Below, in pieces: positions 21,817-29,955 of a DNA stretch of 42,802 bases (positions are counted from its first letter, which is position 1; the number at the start of each line of letters is the position of its first letter). The stretch lies in NCBI GenBank assembly GCA_964581385.1, contig CAZOOK010000043.1, positions 1 through 42,802 on the forward strand, read 5' to 3'. The notes below the pieces were generated by a model that did not search any database, had not been told where the DNA came from, and was given only the letters and a program-made list of their open reading frames with translations. This DNA is from CAZOOK01 sp964581385. Lineage in GTDB: Bacteria > Pseudomonadota > Gammaproteobacteria > Nevskiales > Nevskiaceae. The translations under genes were made by a program, and so were the position numbers.

Positions 21817-24015
21817 CTATCGGCTGTTGGCGGCCGGCTTGGGCCGGGCCGCCGCGGCAATCCCGGCGCCGACCATCTTCGCGCCCGCGCTCACGCGGTC
21901 CTTGTGGGCCTGGACCGCGGCGTCCTGCGCCATCCATTCGCGCTCAGTCTGCTGCTGCGTGGCGAGCTTCGCCATGTCCGCCTGCTGGCGGGAGGCGATT
22001 TCCTCGCGCTTGCCCTGCAGGCTGGCGGCAATGCCCATGCGCTTCGTTTCCTCGCCGGCGAGCGCCCGCTCGTAGTCAAGCTGCGCCGCGCCCGCGTCCG
22101 TGCCACTCTGAGGGCCGCCGGTCTTGGCTGCATTCATCGCCGCCGTCGCCTCGGCCAGATCGGCCTGCGCGCCGAGGAGCTTCACCTTGGCCTGGCCCTC
22201 GGCCATCTGGAGCTGGATGCCCTGCTCCTGGATCGGCTGCTGCTGCGCGGCGTCGTCCTGCGCCTTCTGCTTCCACTTCTCGACCACCGACGCGGGCAAG
22301 GGCGAGTATTCCATCAGTATCGCCCAGTCCGACTTGTCGAGCGTCTTGCCGAGGATCGGCAGCATCTGGACCAGCGTGGCCCAGACCCGCTCTTTCTGGT
22401 TGGGCGACGTCGCCTGGTCATCGACGATGACGTCGTACTCGGCCATGCCGGGCTTGTGGATCAGCGGGACGTACTGCGCGCCTTCGTCGCCCACGACGCG
22501 GATCAGCCGGCCGTCCGCGATGTAGTGCGTGATCAGGTACAGGAGGATTCGTCCCTGCCGTTTCCTGAACCGGCGCAGGCTGTCGAAGAGCGAGGCGAGG
22601 ATCGCCATCCCGGCCTGCTTGCGGCTTTCCTCGAGCGCGGCCGGCTGATCGGCCTCGCGCATGCCCAGAAGCTCGACGTTGACGCCCGAAACGTCGCGGA
22701 TCGACGACACGGCGTAGGGCAGGAGCTCAGCGAGCTGCGACGGGAAGGCCGGCGGCTCCTTCGGCTGAATGCGGTTGCCGGCGAGCGCGCCGGCTTTCAT
22801 CCAGGTGATGCGCTCGCTCCGTGCAATCCCGTCCTCGGCGTCGCGGTCATTCTCGAAGGCGCCGCGCTCGGCAAACCACCCGCCCTTCGCGTTGGTGTTC
22901 AGGATGTGCATGGACTGGCTGAGCCATTTGTTCGCCCAGCGCTGAGGGTCTTTCATCGCCCGCACCAGCCCGTAGAACGTCCCCTTGTTGTGGTCGCGCT
23001 TGCCGGTGATGCATTCCCACGAGAAATGCCCCTCGCAGGGCCCGGGGCCGTGGCTCAGCACCTTGGCACCGATCAGCGCCTGCTTGTAGACCTTGCGGAC
23101 CTGCCGCACGGCCTTTAGCCCGCCCTGGATGGCTCCCGCGGCCTGCGCTGCCTCGGCGCGCGCCTTGAACTTCGGCCAGTCCTTCTCGTCGACGCTCTCA
23201 ACCTGCCCGTTGAAGGCGACGCGATAGAACGTCTCCCGCTCCCACCATTGCAGGTGGACGATCGTCACGTCCTTCGGGGACGGCTTGTCCTCGCGGCCGA
23301 TGTCCTGCTGGTAAGCCACCTGCGGATCAGCGTTGTGCGGGGACTTCTTGTCCTCCGACCGGGCCCAGGAGGCGTCGAGGTCTTCGTCATCAGCGTCTGG
23401 CGCCAGCACGCGCGCGTCGGCGATCGGCATCGTCTTGATGCGCCAGGTCCGGCGGGCGTCGATCAGGTTGCGCTTGCGGGCCGAGGCGTCCCAGAGCATC
23501 TCGAGCGGGTCGATGCGCTCCTCGACGATCATCCCGTCCGGCTCGGTTTCGTAATCGAGCCGGGTGTCGATCCAGCCCATCCCGCAGACGACCATATCGA
23601 AGAAGGAGTCCGACTCCTCGTCTTCGGCGTCGCACTGCTCGCGGCACCATTCGGCCGCCGCAGTGAGCACGTCGTCGACCTGCTCCTGGCCCTGCTGGCG
23701 CGGGATGTAGCGGACCTCGCGGCGGTTGCCGATCTCCATCCCGATCACGCTTTCCACGGTGGGCGCGATGCGGTTGAAGGTCACTTCCGGGCGAAGCTGC
23801 TCCTTGAGGATTTCCTTGTCTTCGTCGCTCCACTGCTTCCCGGCGACGAAATCGAAGTCTTCCTTGGCGTCCTTGCGCCAGTCCTCGGCGTGGTGCTGAT
23901 CGAGGCGATACCAGTCCTTGGCCTGGAGGAACAGTTCCTCGGCGTCGTCGGTGTCGCGCTCTGGGGCGTCGTCGGCCGCAGCCGGCGGCGTGTCGGATTC
24001 CAGGTCGCCGATCAT
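21817..24015 (-). CDS. Portal protein, P22 gp1 type
   Basis: 732 residues, close to P22 gp1 (725 aa). Family signs are the N-terminal acidic helix ending AKDWYRLDQHHAEDWRKDAK with EDFDFVAGKQW, then LRPEVTFNRIAPTVESVIGM and GNRREVRYIPR, FDMVVCGMGWIDTRLDYETE, and DPLEMLWDASARKRNLIDAR. The C-terminal third is a long helical barrel-like segment (MAEGQAKVKLLGAQADLAEA, SLQGKREEIASRQQADMAKL). It forms the dodecameric ring through which DNA is packaged and ejected. It overlaps the 80-aa gene by ATGA coupling. Confidence 0.9.
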   Translation of the reverse strand: MIGDLESDTPPAAADDAPERDTDDAEELFLQAKDWYRLDQHHAEDWRKDAKEDFDFVAGKQWSDEDKEILKEQLRPEVTFNRIAPTVESVIGMEIGNRREVRYIPRQQGQEQVDDVLTAAAEWCREQCDAEDEESDSFFDMVVCGMGWIDTRLDYETEPDGMIVEERIDPLEMLWDASARKRNLIDARRTWRIKTMPIADARVLAPDADDEDLDASWARSEDKKSPHNADPQVAYQQDIGREDKPSPKDVTIVHLQWWERETFYRVAFNGQVESVDEKDWPKFKARAEAAQAAGAIQGGLKAVRQVRKVYKQALIGAKVLSHGPGPCEGHFSWECITGKRDHNKGTFYGLVRAMKDPQRWANKWLSQSMHILNTNAKGGWFAERGAFENDRDAEDGIARSERITWMKAGALAGNRIQPKEPPAFPSQLAELLPYAVSSIRDVSGVNVELLGMREADQPAALEESRKQAGMAILASLFDSLRRFRKRQGRILLYLITHYIADGRLIRVVGDEGAQYVPLIHKPGMAEYDVIVDDQATSPNQKERVWATLVQMLPILGKTLDKSDWAILMEYSPLPASVVEKWKQKAQDDAAQQQPIQEQGIQLQMAEGQAKVKLLGAQADLAEATAAMNAAKTGGPQSGTDAGAAQLDYERALAGEETKRMGIAASLQGKREEIASRQQADMAKLATQQQTEREWMAQDAAVQAHKDRVSAGAKMVGAGIAAAARPKPAANSR

Positions 24016-24254
24016 GCGGGATTGCTATCGAGCCAGTCGAGCGCGGCAGCCGCTGTCTCCACGAACAGATGCCACACGGGCACGTTATCGCGTGAAATCC
24101 AAGCTCTCACTGGTGCCCGCACCAGTTCAGGCTGGCCGAGCGAGACGAGCGTGTTTTCGTCTGGCATGGGTGGACCTCCCCAGCCCTCAATCGGCTTCCA
24201 GCCGGAAGCACGGGCTAGGTGACGAGCGAGATCTTCGATGCGCTTGTCGTTCAT
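24012..24254 (-). CDS. Small protein between terminase and portal
   Basis: 80 residues: MNDKRIEDLARHLARASGWK, a Pro/Gly turn (GGPPMPDEN), then VPVWHLFVETAAAALDWLDS. Predicted small alpha/beta protein, acidic. It is translationally coupled to terL upstream (overlap 24251-24254) and to the portal gene downstream (24012-24015). The family is unknown; a packaging or head-completion helper is possible from place only. Confidence 0.6.
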   Translation of the reverse strand: MNDKRIEDLARHLARASGWKPIEGWGGPPMPDENTLVSLGQPELVRAPVRAWISRDNVPVWHLFVETAAAALDWLDSNPA

Positions 24255-25633
24255 GCCGCCATCCAGCTTGTTCCGCCGCTCCGGCGAGGCCGCTGATAGG
24301 CGCGGCTGCCGGCCGGTGCGCTGTCATCGCCAAAGCCCATCGCGAACGTCCTCAGCGCATCGGCGCCATGCGAAGACCAATCGTGCAACGGCTTGGCCTT
24401 GAAGATGCGGTTCACTTCGTCCCACTCGCGCCGGTAAGCCTGCAGCGCGTTCAGCCCGCGCTCGCAGCGCTTCTCGTCGATCCAGGCCCGGGCGAGCATC
24501 CGCCGGGTTGCGTTGATCCCGTCCATGACGTGCGCGACCGGCACCACGCGCGGGTTGATGCCGAGGGTGCGCAGCGTCTGCGCCCGGCTCAGGCCCGTCG
24601 TGAGCTCGTGGTGCTCCACATCGTGCGGGAACCAGTGCTCGGCGCCGTTGTTGCCGTCGGCATAGCGCCAGTTGTGCTCGCGCTTCTTCTCGTCGAGCAC
24701 CTTGGCGTAGTGGTCGAGGCCGGCGCCGCCTTCTTCGTGGTAGTCGACGACACGCACCTCGCGGCCCACGACCTGAATGAACCAGATCGCGGTTGCGTCG
24801 GTGTAGCCAAGATCCCAGGCCGTATGCACAGGCACCATGCGGTCGATCGGAATGACGCCGATGCGCTTTTCCTCGCGCGCCAAGCGAAGCTCTTCGGCGT
24901 AGAACGCGCCGAGGACTGCAGCGTCGAAGCTGCACAGGTACTCTTGCTCGTAGAGCGCCCTGCCCTGGTCGGCGCCGAACTGCGCCATGTAGGCGCGGCG
25001 CTCTTCCTCGAGCTGGGCCGCCGAGAACACACCGGTCTTCGTCGCCGGGAGCACCTCGCTGAACCACGTCTCGGGATGCCGCCGGGCATCGTCGAGCATC
25101 GTCTTGGCGTGGTTGTTGCCGCGAGGTGTCGTGATGAACAGCGCCCAGCCGCCGTTTTCGGCCAGGATCGGCCGCAGGAAGCCCCAGGCCGCCGGATCGG
25201 ACAGCGCCCATTCCGAGAAGACGACACCCGCGGGCGGGGAGCCGACCAGCGAGTTGAAGTTGTCGCTGCCGACGAGGTGATACATCGACCCGTTGACGAA
25301 GCGGATCGTCATCTCGTTCTCGCGCGTCGTCGAGCGGAGTTCGTGCGGGAACGCCTCGTCGATGCGGCGCATCCCGGAGTGCGGGTTTACTGCGTCCCAC
25401 ACGGCCTTGCGGGCCTGCGTCTGTTGCGGCAGAAGGTGCCAGTACGTCGCCGGCCGCTGCATGGCCGCGATGCACTCCCAGTGCAGGGCGACCTCGTCCT
25501 TGCCCGATCGGCGGTGCCAGATGCACTCAGCACGCTTACCGCCGCCGCGCAGGTACCGCCACAGCGGCAACTGGTAGTCGCGGGCCTGCCAGCCGTTAGC
25601 CGGCAGGATCAGTTCGCGACCGCGCCCAGTCAT
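24251..25633 (-). CDS. terL: Terminase large subunit
   Basis: 460 residues. The ATPase half has an atypical Walker A at residues 40-46 (HRRSGKD), Walker B with Glu141 (AGVVFSEWAL) and the coupling motif FITTPRG (166-172). The RNase H-like nuclease half has Asp274 and Asp279 (TAWDLGYTDATA) and a last acidic residue in HGADALR near the C-terminus. It drives DNA into the capsid through the portal ring and cuts the concatemer. The gene overlaps terS by 38 bases, more than its neighbours overlap. The start at 25633 (MTGRGRELILPANGWQARDY) matches where related proteins begin. Sequence alone does not say whether packaging is headful (as in P22) or cohesive-ended. Confidence 0.92.
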   Translation of the reverse strand: MTGRGRELILPANGWQARDYQLPLWRYLRGGGKRAECIWHRRSGKDEVALHWECIAAMQRPATYWHLLPQQTQARKAVWDAVNPHSGMRRIDEAFPHELRSTTRENEMTIRFVNGSMYHLVGSDNFNSLVGSPPAGVVFSEWALSDPAAWGFLRPILAENGGWALFITTPRGNNHAKTMLDDARRHPETWFSEVLPATKTGVFSAAQLEEERRAYMAQFGADQGRALYEQEYLCSFDAAVLGAFYAEELRLAREEKRIGVIPIDRMVPVHTAWDLGYTDATAIWFIQVVGREVRVVDYHEEGGAGLDHYAKVLDEKKREHNWRYADGNNGAEHWFPHDVEHHELTTGLSRAQTLRTLGINPRVVPVAHVMDGINATRRMLARAWIDEKRCERGLNALQAYRREWDEVNRIFKAKPLHDWSSHGADALRTFAMGFGDDSAPAGSRAYQRPRRSGGTSWMAA

Positions 25634-26039
25634 CGACGATCGTCACGGTGATGCCGCCCTTGACCTCGGCCTCGAGCTTGTCGCCGTACTTCTTCGGCGC
25701 GAGCTTGCTCATGAGCCATTTGCGGCTGTCCACCCGGAGCCGAGAGCGGCTGATCCACTCGGTGTTCGGCGACGTGCGCTCGTTGCCGTCCTCGTAGACG
25801 GTGACGTGCGTGTCCTTCGACGTGTCGTCGGAAATCTCGATGATCTCGTCGGCGAAGCGCTCCATTTGAGCCTCTTTCGCACGCGCGTATTTCTCCCGGA
25901 GATCAGCGTTTTCCGGATCAGCCAGCCAGCGATAGAACATCGACTGGGACGGCATGCCTTCATCGGCGCAGATCTTGCGGACGCTCTCACCGTCCGTGAT
26001 GCGCTGGATGATGAAGTCGGCGGCAGCGGGATAGGCCAT
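25596..26039 (-). CDS. terS: Terminase small subunit
   Basis: 147 residues: an N-terminal HTH-like part (FIIQRITDGESVRKICADEG with MPSQSMFYRWLADPENAD, about residues 10-50), a charged helix (EKYARAKEAQMERFADEIIE) used in ring assembly, and the C-terminal VDSRKWLMSKLAPKKYGDKL seen in terminase_5/Sf6-type subunits. It recognises phage DNA and regulates the large subunit. It precedes and overlaps terL. Closest family type is inferred from these motifs. Confidence 0.85.
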   Translation of the reverse strand: MAYPAAADFIIQRITDGESVRKICADEGMPSQSMFYRWLADPENADLREKYARAKEAQMERFADEIIEISDDTSKDTHVTVYEDGNERTSPNTEWISRSRLRVDSRKWLMSKLAPKKYGDKLEAEVKGGITVTIVDDWARSRTDPAG

Positions 26040-26047
26040 TCAGTGCC

Positions 26048-26182
26048 TCAGCACTTCCCGCCCTTGCCGGCCTTCATGACGCCGCCCTTGGCCATGGCGC
26101 TGGCGCCCTTCATGGACTGGCCGGTCGAGGCGTTGCCGTCCTTGCCCTTGATGCCGCCCTTGGATTTGGTCGAGGAACCCAT
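26048..26182 (-). CDS. 44-aa basic Gly/Lys/Ser-rich protein
   Basis: ATG 26182 has AGGAGC upstream; frame-open codons further upstream run into the terminator. Sequence MGSSTKSKGGIKGKDGNAST, then a Met/Lys/Gly-rich tail GGVMKAGKGGKC. Low-complexity and strongly basic, so it may bind DNA or RNA. It is the first gene after the late promoter and terminator, right before terS. Short genes of this type lie at the head of the packaging operon in related prophages, with no known role. Confidence 0.6.
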   Translation of the reverse strand: MGSSTKSKGGIKGKDGNASTGQSMKGASAMAKGGVMKAGKGGKC

Positions 26183-26206
26183 GATGTTGCTCCTGGTTGA
26201 AAACGC

Positions 26207-26235
26207 AAAACGCCCGCTCGGAAAACCGGCGGGCG
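26207..26235 (-). terminator. Intrinsic terminator directly after the late promoter (tR'-like)
   Basis: CGCCCGC (26211-26217) and GCGGGCG (26229-26235) pair exactly, with an inner CGG/CCG pair and a 4-base loop, followed on the minus strand by TTTTGCGTTTTC. Only 24 bases separate it from the ATG of the 44-aa gene, too few for another promoter, so all packaging and virion genes lie behind it. Confidence 0.8.
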
Positions 26236-26254
26236 CGTCTGTGCAGATTGGCAA

Positions 26255-26283
26255 TCAATAGCCTGTGACTATCGCTACGTCAA
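26255..26283 (-). promoter_or_regulatory. Late promoter (pR'-like)
   Basis: On the minus strand TTGACG (26278-26283), a 17-base spacer and TATTGA (26255-26260) form a promoter. The predicted start lies near 26248, so the terminator hairpin begins about 13 bases into the RNA. This matches the lambda pR'-tR' arrangement, where a short leader RNA ends unless an antiterminator acts. Confidence 0.65.
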
Positions 26284-26298
26284 GCCGGGCGATCACGG

Positions 26299-26607
26299 TC
26301 AATCATTGACCGGCTCCAGATCGGCGGTGTGACGGGTGCTGTACGAACCATCGCCATCCCACTTGATCCACGCTCTTTCGCCGTCCAGCCCGACCACCCG
26401 AGCGACGCCGCAACCCATCGACACCCTGTCGCCCACCTTGATCGGGCGCGGGATGAAGCGGCCGGCGGCGAGTTCCTTGGCATCCATCCAGTGTGGTGTG
26501 TACTCCACATGGTTACCAAGCACAGCAACGTGTACCATATTGCTGGGTAATACCTCCCTCACCCTCACCCGCAGTTCGATCTCGTCGCCGACGCGGAACT
26601 TGCTCAT
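26299..26607 (-). CDS. Hypothetical protein with KOW/SH3-like pattern
   Basis: 102 residues: a short beta-barrel-like pattern, MSKFRVGDEIELRVRVREVL, later IKVGDRVSMGCGVARVVGLD and GERAWIKWDGDGSYSTRHTA. The repeated V-G-D-x-(V/I) turns resemble KOW or SH3-type barrels used in RNA or DNA contact. It is the last gene before the late promoter and is coupled to the 169-aa gene by ATGA overlap (26604-26607). A regulatory role with that neighbour is a guess from place. Confidence 0.55.
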   Translation of the reverse strand: MSKFRVGDEIELRVRVREVLPSNMVHVAVLGNHVEYTPHWMDAKELAAGRFIPRPIKVGDRVSMGCGVARVVGLDGERAWIKWDGDGSYSTRHTADLEPVND

Positions 26608-27113
26608 GCTGTTCTCCCCAATCCGAAAAGCTCGACGAGCTTGTCCAGCCCACGGATCAGCGCCCGCTGCTCCTCGACCGTGACCGGATTATCGTAGACA
26701 GTCACATCGAACACGGCGCGCCGCACTGCCCCGCCGAGGTTGGCGAGGAGGACGAACGCCGTCTGGAACCGCCTGGACACGTCGTCGATGACGGCTTGAT
26801 CCGTGTCGCGCTTCGTCGAGCGGCCGGCGCCTACCTGCCATGAAGGCGACTTCGCGTGCCGCGACGGGATGCCCTTGATCCGATCGTAGGAGCCGACCAG
26901 CTCGCCGAACTTCTTGCCCGCGGCAACCTGCCGATCGGTAAGCACGCCGTTGAGGCGGAGCCTGCCGAGCTCGCTGCCGAGGAGCGGATCGCCGCAGCCG
27001 CGCTTGGCCTGGTCGATGATGCGCCGCACGAGCGTCGGCGGCGTCTCGTTGCGTTCCGGCTTGATCTGACCGCTGGGATAGCGAGATCGGGCAGTGTTGC
27101 GATGACGTGGCAT
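26604..27113 (-). CDS. Hypothetical protein, candidate late-gene regulator
   Basis: 169 residues. Basic N-terminus (MPRHRNTARSRYPSGQIKPE), then RIIDQAKRGCGDPLLGSELG, and RLNGVLTDRQVAAGKKFGEL with VGSYDRIKGI, and a helical C-terminus (ALIRGLDKLVELFGLGRTA). I know similar proteins only as unnamed genes near terminases of rhizobial prophages. Its place directly upstream of the promoter-terminator pair at 26207-26283 is the place of Q antiterminators in lambda-like phages, and the basic N-terminus would fit nucleic-acid binding. This role is inference. It follows a 209-base AT-rich gap that may carry its own promoter. Confidence 0.6.
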   Translation of the reverse strand: MPRHRNTARSRYPSGQIKPERNETPPTLVRRIIDQAKRGCGDPLLGSELGRLRLNGVLTDRQVAAGKKFGELVGSYDRIKGIPSRHAKSPSWQVGAGRSTKRDTDQAVIDDVSRRFQTAFVLLANLGGAVRRAVFDVTVYDNPVTVEEQRALIRGLDKLVELFGLGRTA

Positions 27114-27322
27114 GGTGGCAGCCCCTTCGAGGTTTCAGGATGTTTCCCGCGCGTGGGTACCCCCGCTCTCTTTTCCCTCTAGAATAGGAGAGAGAGAGAA
27201 GAGAGAGGAAGAAACCCAAGGAACCTATAAGCTACTGAAATCACACACATATTTAACCGAGTTCCTTTCCTTTTTCGTCCGGTATGTTCCCGCCAAGCAA
27301 CCCGCAGATTTTTCCGATTTTT
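27114..27322. promoter_or_regulatory. AT-rich intergenic region with a GA tract
   Basis: This 209-base gap is the longest in the early region. Bases 27181-27330 are about 44% GC by my count, far below the surroundings. It holds a purine tract of GA repeats (about 27185-27214) that can fold back imperfectly on the CTCTCTTTTCCCT just before it, and several A/T runs. A promoter for the 169-aa gene is likely here; on the minus strand TATAGG occurs near 27224, but no good -35 stands out. Confidence 0.5.
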
Positions 27323-29569
27323 TCAGCGCAGGGTTTCTTCCCGAGGTTTCTTCCCGGTCGGAAGAAGGTACGAAATCGGAGGACGGCCGCCCGTTTTTGT
27401 CGTGTCGCCCTTGCTCATGATGATCGTCTCCGCCTCCACCATCTCGTCGAGAAGCGAGTTCAGATCGCGCGCCTTGATGACGTGCTTCAGGGCGTAGAGG
27501 AGCTTCCCGCGCTGCATCTTGCCGCCGCCCTCGCGGAGCGTCCGCACGATGCGGTTGGCCATCGCCTGCGTCTCGCTCTCGGCCATGTGGTCGCGCGCGC
27601 CGGAGATCATCAGCTCAGCCGAGGCGAGCGCCAGGTCGCGCCCGATCACCATGTCGCCGGCATCGACGCTGCCGGAGAAGCGCCCGGCCGCGACGATGGT
27701 CGCGATCCGGATTGCCATCTCGACGCTGCGGGCGAGGAAGGGGCGCGCGAGGGTGTCGTGATCGCTTCGCGCCTCGACCTCGTCCCGGAAGGCTGTGAAC
27801 AGATCGTGCGCACCGTCATTGCCCCAGGTCAGCGCCACCGGCTCGATATCGAGGTTGGTGGCGTTGCGGAGTGCGGCCGCAAACACGCCGTCGCGGGTGT
27901 AGAGGCGCTTCAGGCCCTCGACGATCGGCAGCGGCACGTCGAACGGGTCCGATAGCGGCTCGCGCTCCCCGGGCCGCTTCGGCGAGGAAAAGATCAGGAA
28001 GCGGTTGAGCACGCCGTTGTCGCGATCCATGCCCTCCAGGGCCGCGTAGAACTCTTCCTCGGTCGATGTGCCGTAGATGGAGATTGCTGGCGCGATGATC
28101 TGCTCTGCCGCGCGGCCGGCCCACTCCGGCGTCATCATCGCCTGGAAGCTCGATCCCCACGCGGTGCGCAGGATCTTCAGCACCGACGCCTCGAAGCTCG
28201 ATGCCTTCTTGGCGTTGACCCGCTTCAGGAACGCGCCGAATTCGTCCTGAGGGCAGAGCGCGAGCGGCGATCGGCACAGGAAATTGATCACGGCCGACAT
28301 GGAGATGAACTCGGACGGCCCGAGATGGTGGCCCATGCCGGCCGCCCGGATCAGCCGCCCGCATTGCTGCAGGGGATGATCCTTGCCGGCGCCGGTCGGA
28401 GCGAGCGCGATCACATAGAGATGGGTGGCCGAGAGGGTCGGGCCCGCGAGGCTACGCCCGATCGCCGTGCCGCAGACCGCCAGCGCCGCGCCAAGCGCCA
28501 GCGCCGGCTGCGGACGTCTGGACGTCGTCGTGATCCAGTCCGCGATCAGGCCGACCAGGCCGCCGACCTGCGGCAGCCCGGCGGCGCACGGCTTGTTGAC
28601 CTTTAAGTCAACCTCCTCGCCCGTCTCCGGATCGAAGTAGGCGCCGTCCCGCTCGATCAGGGCGCGCGCGGACGCCTCGCCGACATGGTTTACCGGCGCG
28701 GCCGCCAGATCGGACCGCGGCTTCTTCCGCCCATCGCCGAGGCCGCTGCGGATCGTCGCGCGCACCGACCGCATGCCGTCGTCCTTGGCCAGCCCGTTCG
28801 CGACGGCCGCGTCCTCGAGCCAGCCGGTGGCCTGCCCCTCGCCGATCCAGCCGGCGCCGACCATCGTGCCGAGCGCAAACGCCGCCTTGTTCAGCCGGTC
28901 GTTGCGGCCGCCCTCCGGTATTGTGCGCAGATCGGCGAGCTCGGCATCGACCGCGGCCTGGACATAGGCGTCGAGCCGGCCGCTTCCGTTCATGACCGCC
29001 GGCGCCGGGGCAGCGCTGGCCACCGGCTCGGCTTTCTTGGTCAGCAGGATGGTGCGCAGCCAGTCCGGCAGCGGCGGCGCGTCCAGCGGGCTGCCGTGGC
29101 CGACGTAGCGGCGCCCGTCCGGCAGCTCGGCGCCTGGCGCGATGACGTAGCCGCCCGCCCCGCGCACGTCGATACCGCACTCGGCCTTTGGCGGGAGGCT
29201 GCCCCGCGCATTGCCGAGGCCATCGGGGTTGCGGAAGAAGACATGCCAGCCACCGGAGCCGGTCACCGTCCGCGGCGTTGGCTCCTCGAGGAGCGAATGC
29301 TGGCGGTACCAGTCGACGCCGTCCGGATCGCCGTCCTTCTTTGGCTTGTCGCAGTCGATCGCGATCAGCTTGACCTTGGCGAGGTCAATGGCCGGCAGCG
29401 CATCGGGCGTGAAGCTCCACCAGCGCTCGATCTGGCGCGCGTCGCGGGTCGACGCGTTGCGCCAATAGACGCCCCGGATCGGCTTCTTGGCCTCGGTCCC
29501 CCGCGACTGGCAGGGGAACACGAAGTAGCCCTCGGCCGCCAGCGCCAGCGCGACCTCACGATTGCCCAT
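27323..29569 (-). CDS. Primase-polymerase fused to a helicase-like ATPase domain
   Basis: 748 residues. Residues 1-175 are an archaeo-eukaryotic primase (Prim-Pol) domain: Asp72-x-Asp74 in IAIDCDKP, SGGWH at 105-109, and Asp134 in CGIDVRG. After a linker and a small helical domain (about 195-285) comes a DUF3987-like ATPase with Walker A APTGAGKD at 390-397 and downstream helical segments. It would make primers and unwind DNA at the phage origin, replacing separate host primase and helicase. The end of the gene holds two copies of a 12-bp DNA repeat (GGTTTCTTCCCG at 27332 and 27345) that codes for its Arg/Lys-rich tail. Confidence 0.85.
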   Translation of the reverse strand: MGNREVALALAAEGYFVFPCQSRGTEAKKPIRGVYWRNASTRDARQIERWWSFTPDALPAIDLAKVKLIAIDCDKPKKDGDPDGVDWYRQHSLLEEPTPRTVTGSGGWHVFFRNPDGLGNARGSLPPKAECGIDVRGAGGYVIAPGAELPDGRRYVGHGSPLDAPPLPDWLRTILLTKKAEPVASAAPAPAVMNGSGRLDAYVQAAVDAELADLRTIPEGGRNDRLNKAAFALGTMVGAGWIGEGQATGWLEDAAVANGLAKDDGMRSVRATIRSGLGDGRKKPRSDLAAAPVNHVGEASARALIERDGAYFDPETGEEVDLKVNKPCAAGLPQVGGLVGLIADWITTTSRRPQPALALGAALAVCGTAIGRSLAGPTLSATHLYVIALAPTGAGKDHPLQQCGRLIRAAGMGHHLGPSEFISMSAVINFLCRSPLALCPQDEFGAFLKRVNAKKASSFEASVLKILRTAWGSSFQAMMTPEWAGRAAEQIIAPAISIYGTSTEEEFYAALEGMDRDNGVLNRFLIFSSPKRPGEREPLSDPFDVPLPIVEGLKRLYTRDGVFAAALRNATNLDIEPVALTWGNDGAHDLFTAFRDEVEARSDHDTLARPFLARSVEMAIRIATIVAAGRFSGSVDAGDMVIGRDLALASAELMISGARDHMAESETQAMANRIVRTLREGGGKMQRGKLLYALKHVIKARDLNSLLDEMVEAETIIMSKGDTTKTGGRPPISYLLPTGKKPREETLR

Positions 29570-29595
29570 TCCACCCCCGCCAAGGAGTTAGCCGC

Positions 29596-29955
29596 CTAGA
29601 ACGGCGCCGTGTGCGCCTCCAGCTTTTCCCGCATTGCCCGCCCGCGCCCTTCCTCGAAGGTGGCGAGCATGGTCAGCCATTCTTCCTCGGTGAGCACGGC
29701 CAGGTCCGTCTTGCCGATCTTGTCGAGATAGGCGCCGGCCGCGTCGCCGCCGGCCCGCAGCGCCTCCTCCTCGATCCGGTTCCAGTCGCCCTTCTTCATG
29801 TGGTGCACCGCCTTTGCGAACTTCAGGTCCGCGTCGCAGACCCAGGTGATCTCGTCGGCCCGGATCGGCTTGTGCCGCTTGGGGATGTAGCCCATGCCGC
29901 CGTCCGGCGAGCGGCAGACGACGCACTGCCCGGGCTGAACGGGCGCGATCCTCAC
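29596..29955 (-). CDS. Small Cys-containing phage protein (DUF6511-like)
   Basis: 119 residues from GTG 29955, which overlaps the thyX stop as GTGA; a TTG four codons earlier is less likely. The N-terminus has CVVCRSPDGG and a later Cys (WVCDADLKF), a weak zinc site. The C-terminus, GAYLDKIGKTDLAVLTEEEW with LTMLATFEEG, matches the end of small proteins known as DUF6511 in rhizobial prophages. Function unknown; it sits in the replication operon between thyX and the primase. Confidence 0.65.
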   Translation of the reverse strand: MRIAPVQPGQCVVCRSPDGGMGYIPKRHKPIRADEITWVCDADLKFAKAVHHMKKGDWNRIEEEALRAGGDAAGAYLDKIGKTDLAVLTEEEWLTMLATFEEGRGRAMREKLEAHTAPF

